18,715 bases of DNA. Origin: Firmicutes bacterium CAG:646 (GTDB lineage: Bacteria; Bacillota; Clostridia; Lachnospirales; Lachnospiraceae). The position numbers were made by a program, and so were the translations under genes. The DNA lies in assembly GCA_000432335.1 (NCBI GenBank), contig HF995405.1, positions 1 to 18,715 of the forward strand, written 5' to 3'. Below, one piece after another: positions 1 to 7,952 of this stretch (positions are counted from its first letter, which is position 1; every line of letters begins with the position of its first letter). The notes below the pieces were generated by a model, which saw nothing but the letters and a program-made list of their open reading frames with translations, did not search any database and had not been told where the DNA came from.

Positions 1-2
1 TC

Positions 3-1679
3 TTAGGAAATGGTATATTAAGCCTTATGTATCAAAAGCTTAGTGGTGTATTCGGTGGAAAAGGAATTGGCGGCGCAGAGACTGGTCTATTCATCGCTGA
101 CCATACGTTGGCAGAAGGAGCAAATGCAGCGAAGTTTTTTGTTTCCGTGGATGCAATGGTATTTGGATTTCTATTTCTGCTGATTTCATTGGCGCTAGTT
201 GCTTTTATCGTGGTTCGTTCACTTCGGAAGCATTCACTAAAAGCAGTAATGAGTGGAGATCCTTCTTTTACAAAAAGAAGGAAAATATATGCTCTGCGAA
301 ATATAAATATGGCAAATGTAGTTGTACGGAAATTCATGTTTGTCAATAAACGGAAAGTAATTGGAATTATAGTATCTCTGTCTATTGGTGGATGTATTTT
401 CTTGTGTACTACTTATATGGTAGAAAATTTGAAAGTTCACGCAGAACTTTCACTGGTGTCGGATGATGGACTTGGTTCAGAGTACCGCATTTCTTTAAAG
501 TCCGATTCGCTGAAAGACACGATTCCAAAGGCGGTAGCAGATAAGATCAAAAACATGCCGGAAACAGAGCATGTATATGCGACAAAGTATACGATGGGAG
601 AATTGCAGCTTTCCAGAAAGGAGTTTTTGTCAGAAGAAGAATGGAGTGACTATTTCAAATATCAAAATCAGGAACCATATTTTATCCAAAGATATGATGG
701 AATCTGTAAGCAACAGGAAGATGGCAATTACCGTATTAAATATAATGTATACGGTTATGATGAAGCGATGATAGAACAGCTTCAGGATTTTATTCTGGAG
801 GGAGAGATTCAGCCAGAAACAATCAAAAACAAGAATCAAGTAATCGTGACAGCGAATATGGACGGTCAGGGAAATTATTATTTTTATGGAAAGAAACCGG
901 GAGATAAGATTACACTTCGTGTACCAAAGACAGAAAACTATACGGATGAACTGTTAAAATTCCAGAGCGGTGAAGAAAACTATATCGAGAAAGAGTTTGA
1001 GATTGCGGCAATTGTAAGCAGACCATTGGCACAGGAGAAAAATTTTCTGAATACGGAAGTCTGGAAAAATGCGCAGAGTGTGATTATGACTGGCGAACAG
1101 ATGGAAGAAAACTTTGGAATTACGGATTACAGTTTTATCAATGCATCACCGGCTGATGGCGCAGATGCAGAGATCGTGAGCAATCAGTTATTGCAGGTAA
1201 TCCGAGATGTTCCCAAGGCAGTATTGCAGGATTATACTTCTGCAATCGAAACGCAGAAAGATTATCTTAAGCAACAGCAAATATTTTTCTCCAGTATTGC
1301 GGTGATTCTGCTGATTATTAGCCTGTTCCATATCGCAAACAGTATGAACCATACCATTCTTGCCAGAAGAAGAGAATACGGTATCATCCGTGCAATGGGA
1401 ATTACAGACAGCGGGTTTTATAAGATGATTTTGCAGACAGGTATTTTGTATGGAGTGTTGGCAGATGTATTTATTTTCCTGCTTTATAATCTGGTTCTCA
1501 GAAGAGTGATGGATTACTATATGGCTCATGTGTTACAGTTTTTACATCTGACAACCAATGTTCCAAATCTGGTTTTGATTGGAATTATGATATTAAATGT
1601 AGGGATTGCGGTGATGGCAGTAATGTTCCCGGCATGGAAGATGATAAAAGAGAATATCATAAGTGAGATTAGGAGATAG
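3..1679 (+). CDS. FtsX-like ABC transporter permease, 5'-truncated by the window edge
   Basis: C-terminal part of an ABC transporter permease of the FtsX/MacB-type superfamily. The reading frame is open to the left edge: codons before the first ATG (27) read LGNGILSL, so the true start lies outside. Seen in order, numbering from that ATG: a membrane segment at about 40-65, another at about 110-133 (GIIVSLSIGGCIFL), a large hydrophilic domain of roughly 280 residues likely outside the cell, then three segments in the last 130 residues, ending in the cytoplasmic AWKMIKENII tail typical of the family. Such permeases work with an ATPase partner, often in antimicrobial-peptide sensing or export, lipoprotein release or cell-wall control; the substrate cannot be read here. 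The ATPase is presumably upstream. No terminator is obvious after the TAG stop. Family call is firm; function is open. Confidence 0.85.
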   Translation, partial: LGNGILSLMYQKLSGVFGGKGIGGAETGLFIADHTLAEGANAAKFFVSVDAMVFGFLFLLISLALVAFIVVRSLRKHSLKAVMSGDPSFTKRRKIYALRNINMANVVVRKFMFVNKRKVIGIIVSLSIGGCIFLCTTYMVENLKVHAELSLVSDDGLGSEYRISLKSDSLKDTIPKAVADKIKNMPETEHVYATKYTMGELQLSRKEFLSEEEWSDYFKYQNQEPYFIQRYDGICKQQEDGNYRIKYNVYGYDEAMIEQLQDFILEGEIQPETIKNKNQVIVTANMDGQGNYYFYGKKPGDKITLRVPKTENYTDELLKFQSGEENYIEKEFEIAAIVSRPLAQEKNFLNTEVWKNAQSVIMTGEQMEENFGITDYSFINASPADGADAEIVSNQLLQVIRDVPKAVLQDYTSAIETQKDYLKQQQIFFSSIAVILLIISLFHIANSMNHTILARRREYGIIRAMGITDSGFYKMILQTGILYGVLADVFIFLLYNLVLRRVMDYYMAHVLQFLHLTTNVPNLVLIGIMILNVGIAVMAVMFPAWKMIKENIISEIRR

Positions 1680-1741
1680 GGGTGTAAATAACTATAAAAT
1701 GTGATATTATGAAAAATAAAGAAATTTATAAGTTCATTCAC

Positions 1742-1896
1742 GTTAATACTGTTGCTCCTTTTACATGGATGGAAGTATCACGAGAGAACAGTTTTGGGTA
1801 TTAGCAAAATTCAAATATCCAACGCATCAGATAAATTTCTGTACAAAAGAGGCATTAAAATGTCTTGAGTACAGAGGTTTCGAGGAGGTTTTGTAA
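1742..1896 (+). pseudogene. C-terminal remnant of a DUF3990-like protein
   Basis: A short open stretch with ATG at 1765 encodes 43 residues, MDGSITREQFWVLAKF onward, ending CLEYRGFEEVL. As I recall DUF3990 proteins, this resembles their tail (a glycine-acid turn, then a helix, a K-x-x-x-P-x-x-Q-x-x-F strand and a final L-x-F/Y segment). The bases just before encode VNTVAPFTW in a different frame, which would continue the same domain, so a small frameshift near 1762-1767 is inferred. The N-terminal two thirds, including the ADP-ribosyltransferase-like part of such proteins, is absent. The stop overlaps the next start as TAATG, as in an intact operon. Family assignment is from memory and tentative; the remnant nature is inferred from size and the split frames. 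Confidence 0.4.
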
Positions 1897-2364
1897 TGAA
1901 AAATGTGGAGCGAGAACCAGCAAAAGAGAACGATTTGTTTTTTACATGTAGTTTGATCGATTATATTGCAAGAAATACGAAAAATACTAGAGCAGATATT
2001 GTCAATGCATTAGGAAAAAAGAATCTTGAGAAAATTTATGATTTAGCAGATATTTATCATAGTGACAATATAGAGCGTAGAGCGTGTCAGTGATGATTTT
2101 ATCAGAGAAACAAAAATTAAAACAGGAAATTTTGATAATGTGGGAACATGCACATATGCCATTCCATCCCATTGGAATATCGGCAAAGTATATAAACGAT
2201 TGATAAAGGCAGTGGCAGAGTACGAAAAAATAGAAGTTATAGATGCGTTGTTAAAAGTCTATAATTCATTTATTAGTAATAAAATTGATGATTATAACAG
2301 TAGTATGTACTATGAGAATCCGTCCTATCTGTTGGAATGTTATTTGGAAAATAAAGTGCTTTGA
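1896..2364 (+). pseudogene. Frameshifted gene of the DUF3990/DUF3791-type toxin-antitoxin neighbourhood
   Basis: One gene broken in two frames. The first part starts at ATG 1896 behind a GAGGAGG site (1882-1888) and reads MKNVEREPAKENDLFF...YHSDNIER before running into a stop at 2091-2093. The second frame reads RVSDDFIRETKIKTGNF and on through AIPSHWNIGKVYKRLI to a stop at 2364. At the break the 7-mer AGAGCGT occurs twice in tandem (2072-2078 and 2079-2085). Removing one copy leaves 462 bases, an exact 153-codon frame plus stop, so a 7-bp duplication explains the damage. The mended protein is soluble, mostly helical and acidic at its start. I recall such proteins following DUF3990 genes in Clostridia, which fits the remnant upstream, but I cannot give a proven function. 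Confidence 0.7.
2072..2085 (+). repeat. 7-bp tandem duplication causing a frameshift
   Basis: Two adjacent copies of AGAGCGT. With one copy the codons read AAT ATA GAG CGT GTC AGT GAT GAT (NIERVSDD); with two, the frame shifts and stops eight codons later. This is typical of replication slippage and marks a recent inactivating event, because the rest of both frames is still open. Confidence 0.85.
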
Positions 2365-2402
2365 TGCAACTATGAAGACGATTTTTAATGGAAGGTGGTC
2401 AT

Positions 2403-2879
2403 ATGAAGTATAAGATACGTAAAATGAAAGCGGAAGAATATGATTTGTTAAATGATTTCTTATACGAGGCGATTTTTGTCCCAGATGGCGCCAAGCCGCC
2501 GGAAAAATCAATTCTTCAACTGCCAGAGTTACAGGTTTATACGGATGATTTTGGCAGTTCCCCACATGACAGAGCATTTGTTGCAGAGGCAGAAGGGAAG
2601 ATTGTGGGAGCGGCGTGGGCTCGCATTATGAAGGATTATGGGCATATGGACGATCAAACTCCTTCGCTTGCCATATCTTTGTACAAAGAATACAGAGGAA
2701 TGGGAATTGGAACCGCATTGTTAAAAAACCTTATGATGGATTTAAAAGCAGCGGGCTATGAAAAAGTCTCCTTATCGGTGCAGAAGGATAACTATGCGGT
2801 AAAAATGTATGAGAAAGCGGGATTTACTGTCTGTGCGGAGAAAAAGGAAGAATATCTTATGGCGGCAAATCTGGGATGA
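2403..2879 (+). CDS. GNAT-family N-acetyltransferase
   Basis: A 158-residue Gcn5-related acetyltransferase that should transfer acetyl from acetyl-CoA to an amine; the acceptor is unknown. The acetyl-CoA pyrophosphate loop is seen as YRGMGIGTALLKNL (R/Q-x-x-G-x-G/A), and the typical C-terminal N-x-x-A-x-x-M-Y-E-K-x-G-F segment follows (NYAVKMYEKAGF). I chose ATG 2403 over the in-frame ATG 2388 because the bases between them form the ribosome site (GAAGGTGG, 2391-2398). A second GNAT gene follows after 22 bases, so the two are probably cotranscribed. No frame damage. The preceding 38 bases show no clear promoter. Confident on family, not on substrate. Confidence 0.9.
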   Translation: MKYKIRKMKAEEYDLLNDFLYEAIFVPDGAKPPEKSILQLPELQVYTDDFGSSPHDRAFVAEAEGKIVGAAWARIMKDYGHMDDQTPSLAISLYKEYRGMGIGTALLKNLMMDLKAAGYEKVSLSVQKDNYAVKMYEKAGFTVCAEKKEEYLMAANLG

Positions 2880-2901
2880 GAGAAAAATGGAGGAGGAATA
2901 T

Positions 2902-3402
2902 ATGAAAGAAGTTGTATTTGAATCGGAAAATATTATCTATGTGAAGATAAGTGAAAGTTTGATAGAAGATTATCTGACTATGGTTAATGATATAGATCAT
3001 GTTGCTCGTTTTATAGGAAAGCGAAACACACCGTATTCTCTGGAAGAAGAATTGGATTTTGTGAGGAATAAGATAAGAGAACAGGGACCGATTTATTCTA
3101 TGCTGGAGCGAGAGACCGAAGAGTTTATAGGAAATATAGAGTTTATGGATATCGAGGACGGGTGCGGCGTGCTGGGAATTGCCCTTACTTTTGAAAAACA
3201 GGGCAAGCATTATGGCACCGAGGCTATCCATAGAATGCTGCAGTATGGATGCTCAGATTTGGGGCTGAAACGGATCATTCTCCGGGTTTACAAAGAGAAT
3301 GCAAGAGCGATGCATGTGTATGAAAAATGCGGATTTAGGAAATATGATGAGACGGAAGATGAATTTTTGATGGAGATAAGCAAAGAGAGATTTGTCCTAT
3401 GA
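2902..3402 (+). CDS. RimJ/RimL-like GNAT acetyltransferase
   Basis: A 166-residue acetyltransferase of the RimJ/RimL-type branch (acetyltransf_3-like), which modifies protein N-termini, antibiotics or small amines. Seen: an N-terminal half with DIDHVARFIGKRNTPYSLEEE, the acetyl-CoA loop QGKHYGTEAIHRML, and the closing N-A-R-A-M-H-V-Y-E-K-C-G-F segment characteristic of the fold. ATG 2902 is preceded by GGAGGAGG (2889-2896) at good spacing; upstream in-frame ATGs at 2809 and 2887 lie inside the previous gene or within this site, so they were rejected. It ends just before a long inverted repeat that likely terminates transcription. It differs clearly from its GNAT neighbour, so the pair is not a recent duplication. 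Substrate unknown. Confidence 0.88.
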   Translation: MKEVVFESENIIYVKISESLIEDYLTMVNDIDHVARFIGKRNTPYSLEEELDFVRNKIREQGPIYSMLERETEEFIGNIEFMDIEDGCGVLGIALTFEKQGKHYGTEAIHRMLQYGCSDLGLKRIILRVYKENARAMHVYEKCGFRKYDETEDEFLMEISKERFVL

Positions 3403-3404
3403 AA

Positions 3405-3529
3405 GGTATATCCAGAATATTTATACATTTTTAGCGAATTTGTCGAGCACCATTTTGAGTCGGCAGGCTCAAAGTGGGGGCAGATGAAACATCAATAAAA
3501 TGTATAAATATTTCTGGATATCGTTTTTT
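3405..3529. repeat. Long imperfect inverted repeat with inner hairpin between convergent genes
   Basis: Outer arms 3408-3431 and 3497-3521 are near-perfect inverted copies (ATATCCAGAAATATTTATAC on the inverted right arm; the left lacks one A). A second stem, CCATTTTGAG against CTCAAAGTGG, sits in the loop around 3452-3480. On the plus strand the outer right arm is followed by CGTTTTTTATA, so it can act as a terminator for the acetyltransferase genes. At about 115 bases with two nested stems it is larger than a simple terminator and may be an interspersed palindromic repeat or small non-autonomous element. Confidence 0.7.
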
Positions 3530-5978
3530 ATAAAGGAATCATATGTTTTTTTGCTTTCTTTTTCTTTTTATCTGTTCGTTTTTCATTTCTTCGTTTTTTC
3601 CAGTCTCTGATATCCCGTACCAAAATAGAGATATATCTAAGCAAGGGTTCCGTAGCGATAGCAAAGATGATAAGGACCATACCACATTTTGTGGTGATTT
3701 TGCCGATGGCGAAAAGGTCTTTGAGGAAGATACTGCAAAATAGCAGTCCGGCTACCATGCCGATCCAGATTACCCAGCGGAATTTGTTCATCGGTTTACT
3801 GATATTGAAGAGAATCATCAAGCCTACAATCGCCAGCAGGAGCGTGGAGGCAGTGGAAATTTCTTCATTGCTCAATCCGAAGACGCGACCGAAAACAGTT
3901 AGAAAGCCAACTAAGAGAACATCGGTCAAACCGGCAGGGAGCGCTTTCAAAAATACATTGGTGAGAAAGTGTCCCTGTATCATCTTTTTGTTGGGCTCCA
4001 TAGCCAGTAAAAATGCCGGGATACCGATAGTGAACATTCCGATCAGAGAAATCTGCGAAGGTTCCAGCGGATAATTGAGCATAAACGCCATGGAGAAAAT
4101 CGCCAGTAAAAAGCTGAAAATATTTTTTACCAGAAACAGGCTGGCAGAACGTTCTATATTATTAACCACCCGGCGGCCTTCCAGAACAACAGAAGGCATG
4201 CAGGAAAAATCAGATTCCAAAAGGACGATCTGGGAGGCCTGTGAAGCTGCGTCACTTCCCGACGCCATGGCAACGCTGCAGTCTGCATCTTTCAGAGCCA
4301 GGACATCGTTGACACCGTCTCCTGTCATGGCAACTGTTTTTCCGGCTTTTTTTAATGCCCGGACGAACTGTCGTTTCTGATTGGGTGTGACTCTGCCGAA
4401 TACGGTGTATTCCAGAACAGCCTGTTCGATGTCTTTTTCTGTTTTCAGCTCGGTGGCATCAATATAGCTTTCCGCATGGGAAATACCAGCCTGAGAGGCA
4501 ACTTTTGAAACAGTAATCGGATTATCTCCTGAAATAACCTTGATATCCACGCCTTGATCAGCGAAATACTGAAAGGTTTCCCAGGCCTCTTTTCGGATGG
4601 GATTTGCCAGAAGAACAAGACCATAAGGCGTTACTTTTTGAGTGAGCGCTTTGCCGTCTGTGGTTCCGTCATAAACTCCGAAAACCAGTACGCGGTAGCC
4701 TTCGCTGCCATAGGATTCAATGGTTTCCTGATATATCTCATAATCTTCCCGGAGGACAAATTCCGGTGCGCCAAGAACATAGGAAACAGATGCAAAGGTG
4801 GCGCTGCTGTACTTATAAGCGGAAGAAAATGAGGTTACGGAAGAGGCAAGCTTGCCAGTGGTTTCCGTGAAATATTCCTGCATGGCTTCCATGGTGATAT
4901 TATCCTTGGACATGGCATGGGCAAAATCACCTAACAGAGTGGGAAGTGGTTCCATGGTTTCTTCATCATAAGGTTCCAGAGGGATCACATGGCTTACTTT
5001 CATGGTGTTTTCAGTGATCGTGCCGGTTTTGTCTACACAGAGAACGTTAACCCGAGCGAGAGTTTCGATACATTTCATATCATGCACCAGAACTTTTTTG
5101 CCCGCCAGCCGCATGACGCTTACCACGAGAGCGGCGCTGGCAAGAAGATAAAGTCCTTCGGGAATCATACCGATCACTGCGGCAACCATACTTTGCACGC
5201 TTTCTTTTATGGAACTGTCACCCAGAAGGTATTGTTGTCCAAAAAGCACGATACCAATCGGAATGATCAGAAAACCCACGATTTGCACCAGACGGTTCAG
5301 AGAGCGGATCATTTCAGACTGTTCTCCGGTTCTGGTAGCTTTTGCTTCCAGTGTCAGCTTGGAAATATAAGAATCTGCTCCCACTTTGTCCAGGCGGGCG
5401 TGACAGGAGCCGGAGACGATAAAACTGCCGGACATCAGAGAGTCTCCCGGCTTTTTTGTGATCTCGTCCGATTCTCCGGTGAGCAGGGATTCATTTACCT
5501 GAACTTCACCGTCCAACACGATAGCATCGGCACAGATCTGATTGCCAGCGGAGAAGACTGCCACATCATCCAATACGACTTGATCTGCGGGGAGAATCTG
5601 TTTTTTTCCATCGCGGATCACGGCAGCTTTTGGAGCATTTAAAACATTTAGATTATCCAGAACTTTTTTGGAACGAATTTCCTGGATAATACCTACCAGA
5701 GTATTTCCGATAATTACCGGGAGAAAGGTAAGATCCCGGTAAGCCCCTACAAAAATTAAAAGGGCGGCGATGATTCCAAAAATCAGGTTAAAGTAAGTAA
5801 AAAGGTTAGATGTAATGATCTCCTGAACGCTTTTGGACGGTGGATCTACGGGAGCATTATTCCACCCGCTTTCCATTCTTTTTGCAGCCTGAGCCTGGGT
5901 AAGTCCCTGGGAGGGAAGAGAGTTAATCCGCTCGATGGGCTGGCGGACAGGATCTGTTTTTTTTGCTTTTGTTTTCAT
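3528..5978 (-). CDS. Cation-translocating P-type ATPase (CtpE/Exp7-like)
   Basis: An 816-residue membrane ATPase that couples ATP hydrolysis to cation movement. Motifs seen: actuator loop LLTGES (165-170), membrane motif IPEGLYLL (272-279), phosphorylation site DKTGT with Asp316, and the hinge TGDGVNDV in the C-terminal half. There is no N-terminal CxxC metal-binding domain. The PEGLYLL and late GIPAFLLAMEPN segments resemble the CtpE (mycobacterial) and Exp7/YoaB (Streptococcus, Lactococcus) group rather than the PacL-type calcium pump, so calcium or another divalent cation is plausible but unproven. The C-terminus is a lysine-rich cytoplasmic tail. The gene follows rqcH by 10 bases; the rqcH stop overlaps this gene's AAGGAGG site, implying one operon and coupled translation. 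Confidence 0.92.
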   Translation of the reverse strand: MKTKAKKTDPVRQPIERINSLPSQGLTQAQAAKRMESGWNNAPVDPPSKSVQEIITSNLFTYFNLIFGIIAALLIFVGAYRDLTFLPVIIGNTLVGIIQEIRSKKVLDNLNVLNAPKAAVIRDGKKQILPADQVVLDDVAVFSAGNQICADAIVLDGEVQVNESLLTGESDEITKKPGDSLMSGSFIVSGSCHARLDKVGADSYISKLTLEAKATRTGEQSEMIRSLNRLVQIVGFLIIPIGIVLFGQQYLLGDSSIKESVQSMVAAVIGMIPEGLYLLASAALVVSVMRLAGKKVLVHDMKCIETLARVNVLCVDKTGTITENTMKVSHVIPLEPYDEETMEPLPTLLGDFAHAMSKDNITMEAMQEYFTETTGKLASSVTSFSSAYKYSSATFASVSYVLGAPEFVLREDYEIYQETIESYGSEGYRVLVFGVYDGTTDGKALTQKVTPYGLVLLANPIRKEAWETFQYFADQGVDIKVISGDNPITVSKVASQAGISHAESYIDATELKTEKDIEQAVLEYTVFGRVTPNQKRQFVRALKKAGKTVAMTGDGVNDVLALKDADCSVAMASGSDAASQASQIVLLESDFSCMPSVVLEGRRVVNNIERSASLFLVKNIFSFLLAIFSMAFMLNYPLEPSQISLIGMFTIGIPAFLLAMEPNKKMIQGHFLTNVFLKALPAGLTDVLLVGFLTVFGRVFGLSNEEISTASTLLLAIVGLMILFNISKPMNKFRWVIWIGMVAGLLFCSIFLKDLFAIGKITTKCGMVLIIFAIATEPLLRYISILVRDIRDWKKRRNEKRTDKKKKKAKKHMIPL

Positions 5979-5988
5979 AGGCGCCTCC

Positions 5989-7728
5989 TTAGAGTACCTG
6001 GGTAAGTCCCGAAATATCCGGTTCGATTAAAAGGGAATAATTCGTGTAGTATACTACAAATCCGGGCTTTGCTCCATTTGGTTTTCGCAGATTTTTCTTT
6101 TGTGTGTAGTCGATTTCCACTTTAGGAGCCTGCCGCCCGCGAGAATAATAGGCTGCCAGTTTGCCGGCCTCTTCAAAAGTACGGTCGGGAAGCTCATCGC
6201 CGTTGGTTTTTACAATTACATGGGAGCCGGGCTGACCTTTGGCGTGGAACCACCAGTCATTTCCTGAGGCAAATTTGAAGGACAGTTCTTCATTTTGAAA
6301 ATTGTTTTTTCCCACATAGATATGGTAGCCATCGCTGGAAATATAGTGAAAAGGCTTGGAAGTGATCCGTACCTTTTTGCCTCCGGTGTATTTGCGGCGG
6401 ATATAGCCATATTCTGTCATTTCCTCCTTGATCTGAGCAAGATCATCTTCAGAAAGAGCAATATCTAAAGAGGCGGCAATGGATTCCAGATGTTCAATTT
6501 CGCTGTGCGTTTCCTGAAGCAGATGTTCCAGCGCCTCCGCTGTTCTTTTCAGTTTGCTGTATTTGTCAAAATATTTTTTTGCATTTTCCTGAGGGGTCAG
6601 GGTGGGATCCAGAGGAATCGTAATCATTTCATTGGTATAATAGTTCAGCGCTTCAAGGTTTTTGCTTCCCGGCTCCAGACCATAACCGTATGTATTGATT
6701 AATTCTCCCCAGATTCTGTATTTTTCTTTCTTTTCAGTATCCTTCAGCTGCTTTTGCTGCAGTTGATATTTTTTTACATTTCGTTCCAGCGCAGTTTGTA
6801 CGATTTTTCTCAGGTCTACGGATTTTTGCCGCATTTTGGTAACGATATTTTTTTCAGCGTAGTAGGTTTCCAGCACCTGTGAGATCGTAGGATAGGAAAC
6901 GCTTTCCAGATCGGCAAACTGGGTTAGGGTAAAAGGAGCAAATTCTACAGGCTCTCGCCCCTTATATACAATATTAGGAGTGAAAGTCTCATTTTTTATA
7001 TCTTCTATCAGAGACAGAAAGGTGTGAGCCAGATGCAGTTTTTCCAGATCAGACAATCCGTCAGTGGGAATGCCCCCGTCAATATTTGCCCGATGGCAGA
7101 TTTCCTCCGCCATCAGGGGACTGATTCCGGTAATGCTTGTGTAGATCGCTTTGGCAGTGGGAAGCGGTCGGGTAAGAATCTCCTGACAGAGGGTGGATTC
7201 TGTAAGTTCAAAGGGATTTTTCTTTTCCTGCGTTGCGGGAATAAAGTATGTTCTGCCGGGAAGAACTTCTCTCACAGAGCTCATGTGGGCAGATACGTGT
7301 TTGATACTGTCCAGAATCTGATCGTTTTCATTGCAGAAGATAATATTGCTGTGTTTTCCCATAATCTCCACAATCAAATATTTTGTGCAGAGATCGCCCA
7401 GTTCGTTCAGGTGTTCTATAGTAAAACGAATGATTCGTTCCATTCCCGGCTGGGTGATGGAGACGATCCGCCCGCTGCCAATATGCTTTCTCAGCAGCAT
7501 ACAGAAATTCGGAGCGGTGAGAGGGCTGGGTTTATTGGTGTCCGTAAGATAAATCAGAGGGAGGGATGCACTTGCCGAGAGAAAGAGACGGTATTGCTGT
7601 CTCTGGTTCTTGATGGTGATGATCAGCTCGTCATTTTCCGGCTGAGCGATTTTGTTGATTTTTCCTCCTGTGATCGTATGATTTAATTCTGCTATAATAT
7701 TTGCAATAGTAATTCCGTCAAAAGCCAT
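5989..7728 (-). CDS. rqcH: RqcH, NFACT-family ribosome quality control factor (Rqc2 homolog)
   Basis: A 579-residue NFACT protein. In Bacillus RqcH binds stalled 50S subunits carrying peptidyl-tRNA and recruits alanyl-tRNA to add C-terminal alanine tails that mark the chain for degradation; older names are FbpA and fibronectin-binding protein. Seen: N-terminal NFACT domain from MAFDGITIANIIAEL, the EIMGKHSNIIF core (121-131), a helix-hairpin-helix-like stretch near 195-215, a long charged coiled coil about 300-440, and the NFACT-R domain with NDWWFHAKGQPGSHVIVK and a conserved YTQKKNLRKPNGAKPGFV end. The position equal to Asp97-Arg98 of B. subtilis is Glu97-Arg98 here. Start ATG follows a CAGGAG site. 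It leads an operon with the P-type ATPase and is divergent from yicC. Confidence 0.95.
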   Translation of the reverse strand: MAFDGITIANIIAELNHTITGGKINKIAQPENDELIITIKNQRQQYRLFLSASASLPLIYLTDTNKPSPLTAPNFCMLLRKHIGSGRIVSITQPGMERIIRFTIEHLNELGDLCTKYLIVEIMGKHSNIIFCNENDQILDSIKHVSAHMSSVREVLPGRTYFIPATQEKKNPFELTESTLCQEILTRPLPTAKAIYTSITGISPLMAEEICHRANIDGGIPTDGLSDLEKLHLAHTFLSLIEDIKNETFTPNIVYKGREPVEFAPFTLTQFADLESVSYPTISQVLETYYAEKNIVTKMRQKSVDLRKIVQTALERNVKKYQLQQKQLKDTEKKEKYRIWGELINTYGYGLEPGSKNLEALNYYTNEMITIPLDPTLTPQENAKKYFDKYSKLKRTAEALEHLLQETHSEIEHLESIAASLDIALSEDDLAQIKEEMTEYGYIRRKYTGGKKVRITSKPFHYISSDGYHIYVGKNNFQNEELSFKFASGNDWWFHAKGQPGSHVIVKTNGDELPDRTFEEAGKLAAYYSRGRQAPKVEIDYTQKKNLRKPNGAKPGFVVYYTNYSLLIEPDISGLTQVL

Positions 7729-7762
7729 AATTGCGTATCTCCTGATTTATAGAATAGTAAGA

Positions 7763-7805
7763 GTTCAGCCTGCGCCATTCGTAAAACCGCACTGCGTGCC
7801 TGAAC
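7763..7805 (-). promoter_or_regulatory. Hairpin in the rqcH leader
   Basis: GTTCAG (7763-7768) pairs with CTGAAC (7800-7805), and after a small internal loop GCGC (7772-7775) can pair with GCGT (7794-7797, one G-U). It would lie in the minus-strand leader of rqcH, some 35 bases before the start codon. There is no U-tract after it in the rqcH direction, so it is not a plain terminator. It could be a regulatory stem or a copy of a dispersed palindromic repeat. Confidence 0.4.
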
Positions 7806-7818
7806 TGTTATATAAAAT

Positions 7819-7847
7819 ATTATAACCATAAAAAAAGGATTTGACTA
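7819..7847 (-). promoter_or_regulatory. Candidate sigma-A promoter for rqcH operon
   Basis: Reading the minus strand, TAGTCA (7847-7842; 4 of 6 to TTGACA) is followed by a 17-base spacer and a perfect TATAAT (7824-7819). Transcription would begin near 7812 and give a leader of about 84 bases. The -35 overlaps that of the divergent yicC promoter. Confidence 0.55.
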
Positions 7848-7869
7848 GGGTTTTGTCTTGAATTATAAT
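7841..7869 (+). promoter_or_regulatory. Sigma-A promoter for the yicC-remA-gmk-rpoZ operon
   Basis: TTGACT (7841-7846), a 17-base spacer and TATAAT (7864-7869): 11 of 12 consensus bases. The start would fall near 7876, leaving a leader of about 77 bases before yicC. The leader contains an imperfect stem (AGGATTCTTA 7889-7898 with TAAGAAATCCT 7908-7918). Confidence 0.85.
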
Positions 7870-7952
7870 AATAACATATGCATATTAAAGGATTCTTAAA
7901 AAGTTCATAAGAAATCCTGCAAGAAAAAAGAATAAAGTGAGAAATGTAAACC

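Noticed and set aside
2809..2901. Extended start for the second GNAT gene
   Set aside because: It would overlap the first GNAT gene's conserved end, and the GGAGGAGG site points to ATG 2902.
3405..3529. CRISPR repeat or insertion-sequence end
   Set aside because: There is only one inverted pair, no spacer series and no transposase ORF.
4989..5642. 217-residue plus-strand ORF inside the P-type ATPase gene
   Set aside because: It is antisense to a well-conserved gene, has no family resemblance and no proper ribosome site; it is a shadow frame.
7024..7686. 220-residue plus-strand ORF inside rqcH
   Set aside because: Antisense to a conserved domain with unlikely composition; a shadow frame.
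7870..7952. Possible riboswitch in the yicC leader
   Set aside because: Only one weak AT-rich stem is visible; it fits no known riboswitch class and lacks a terminator partner.
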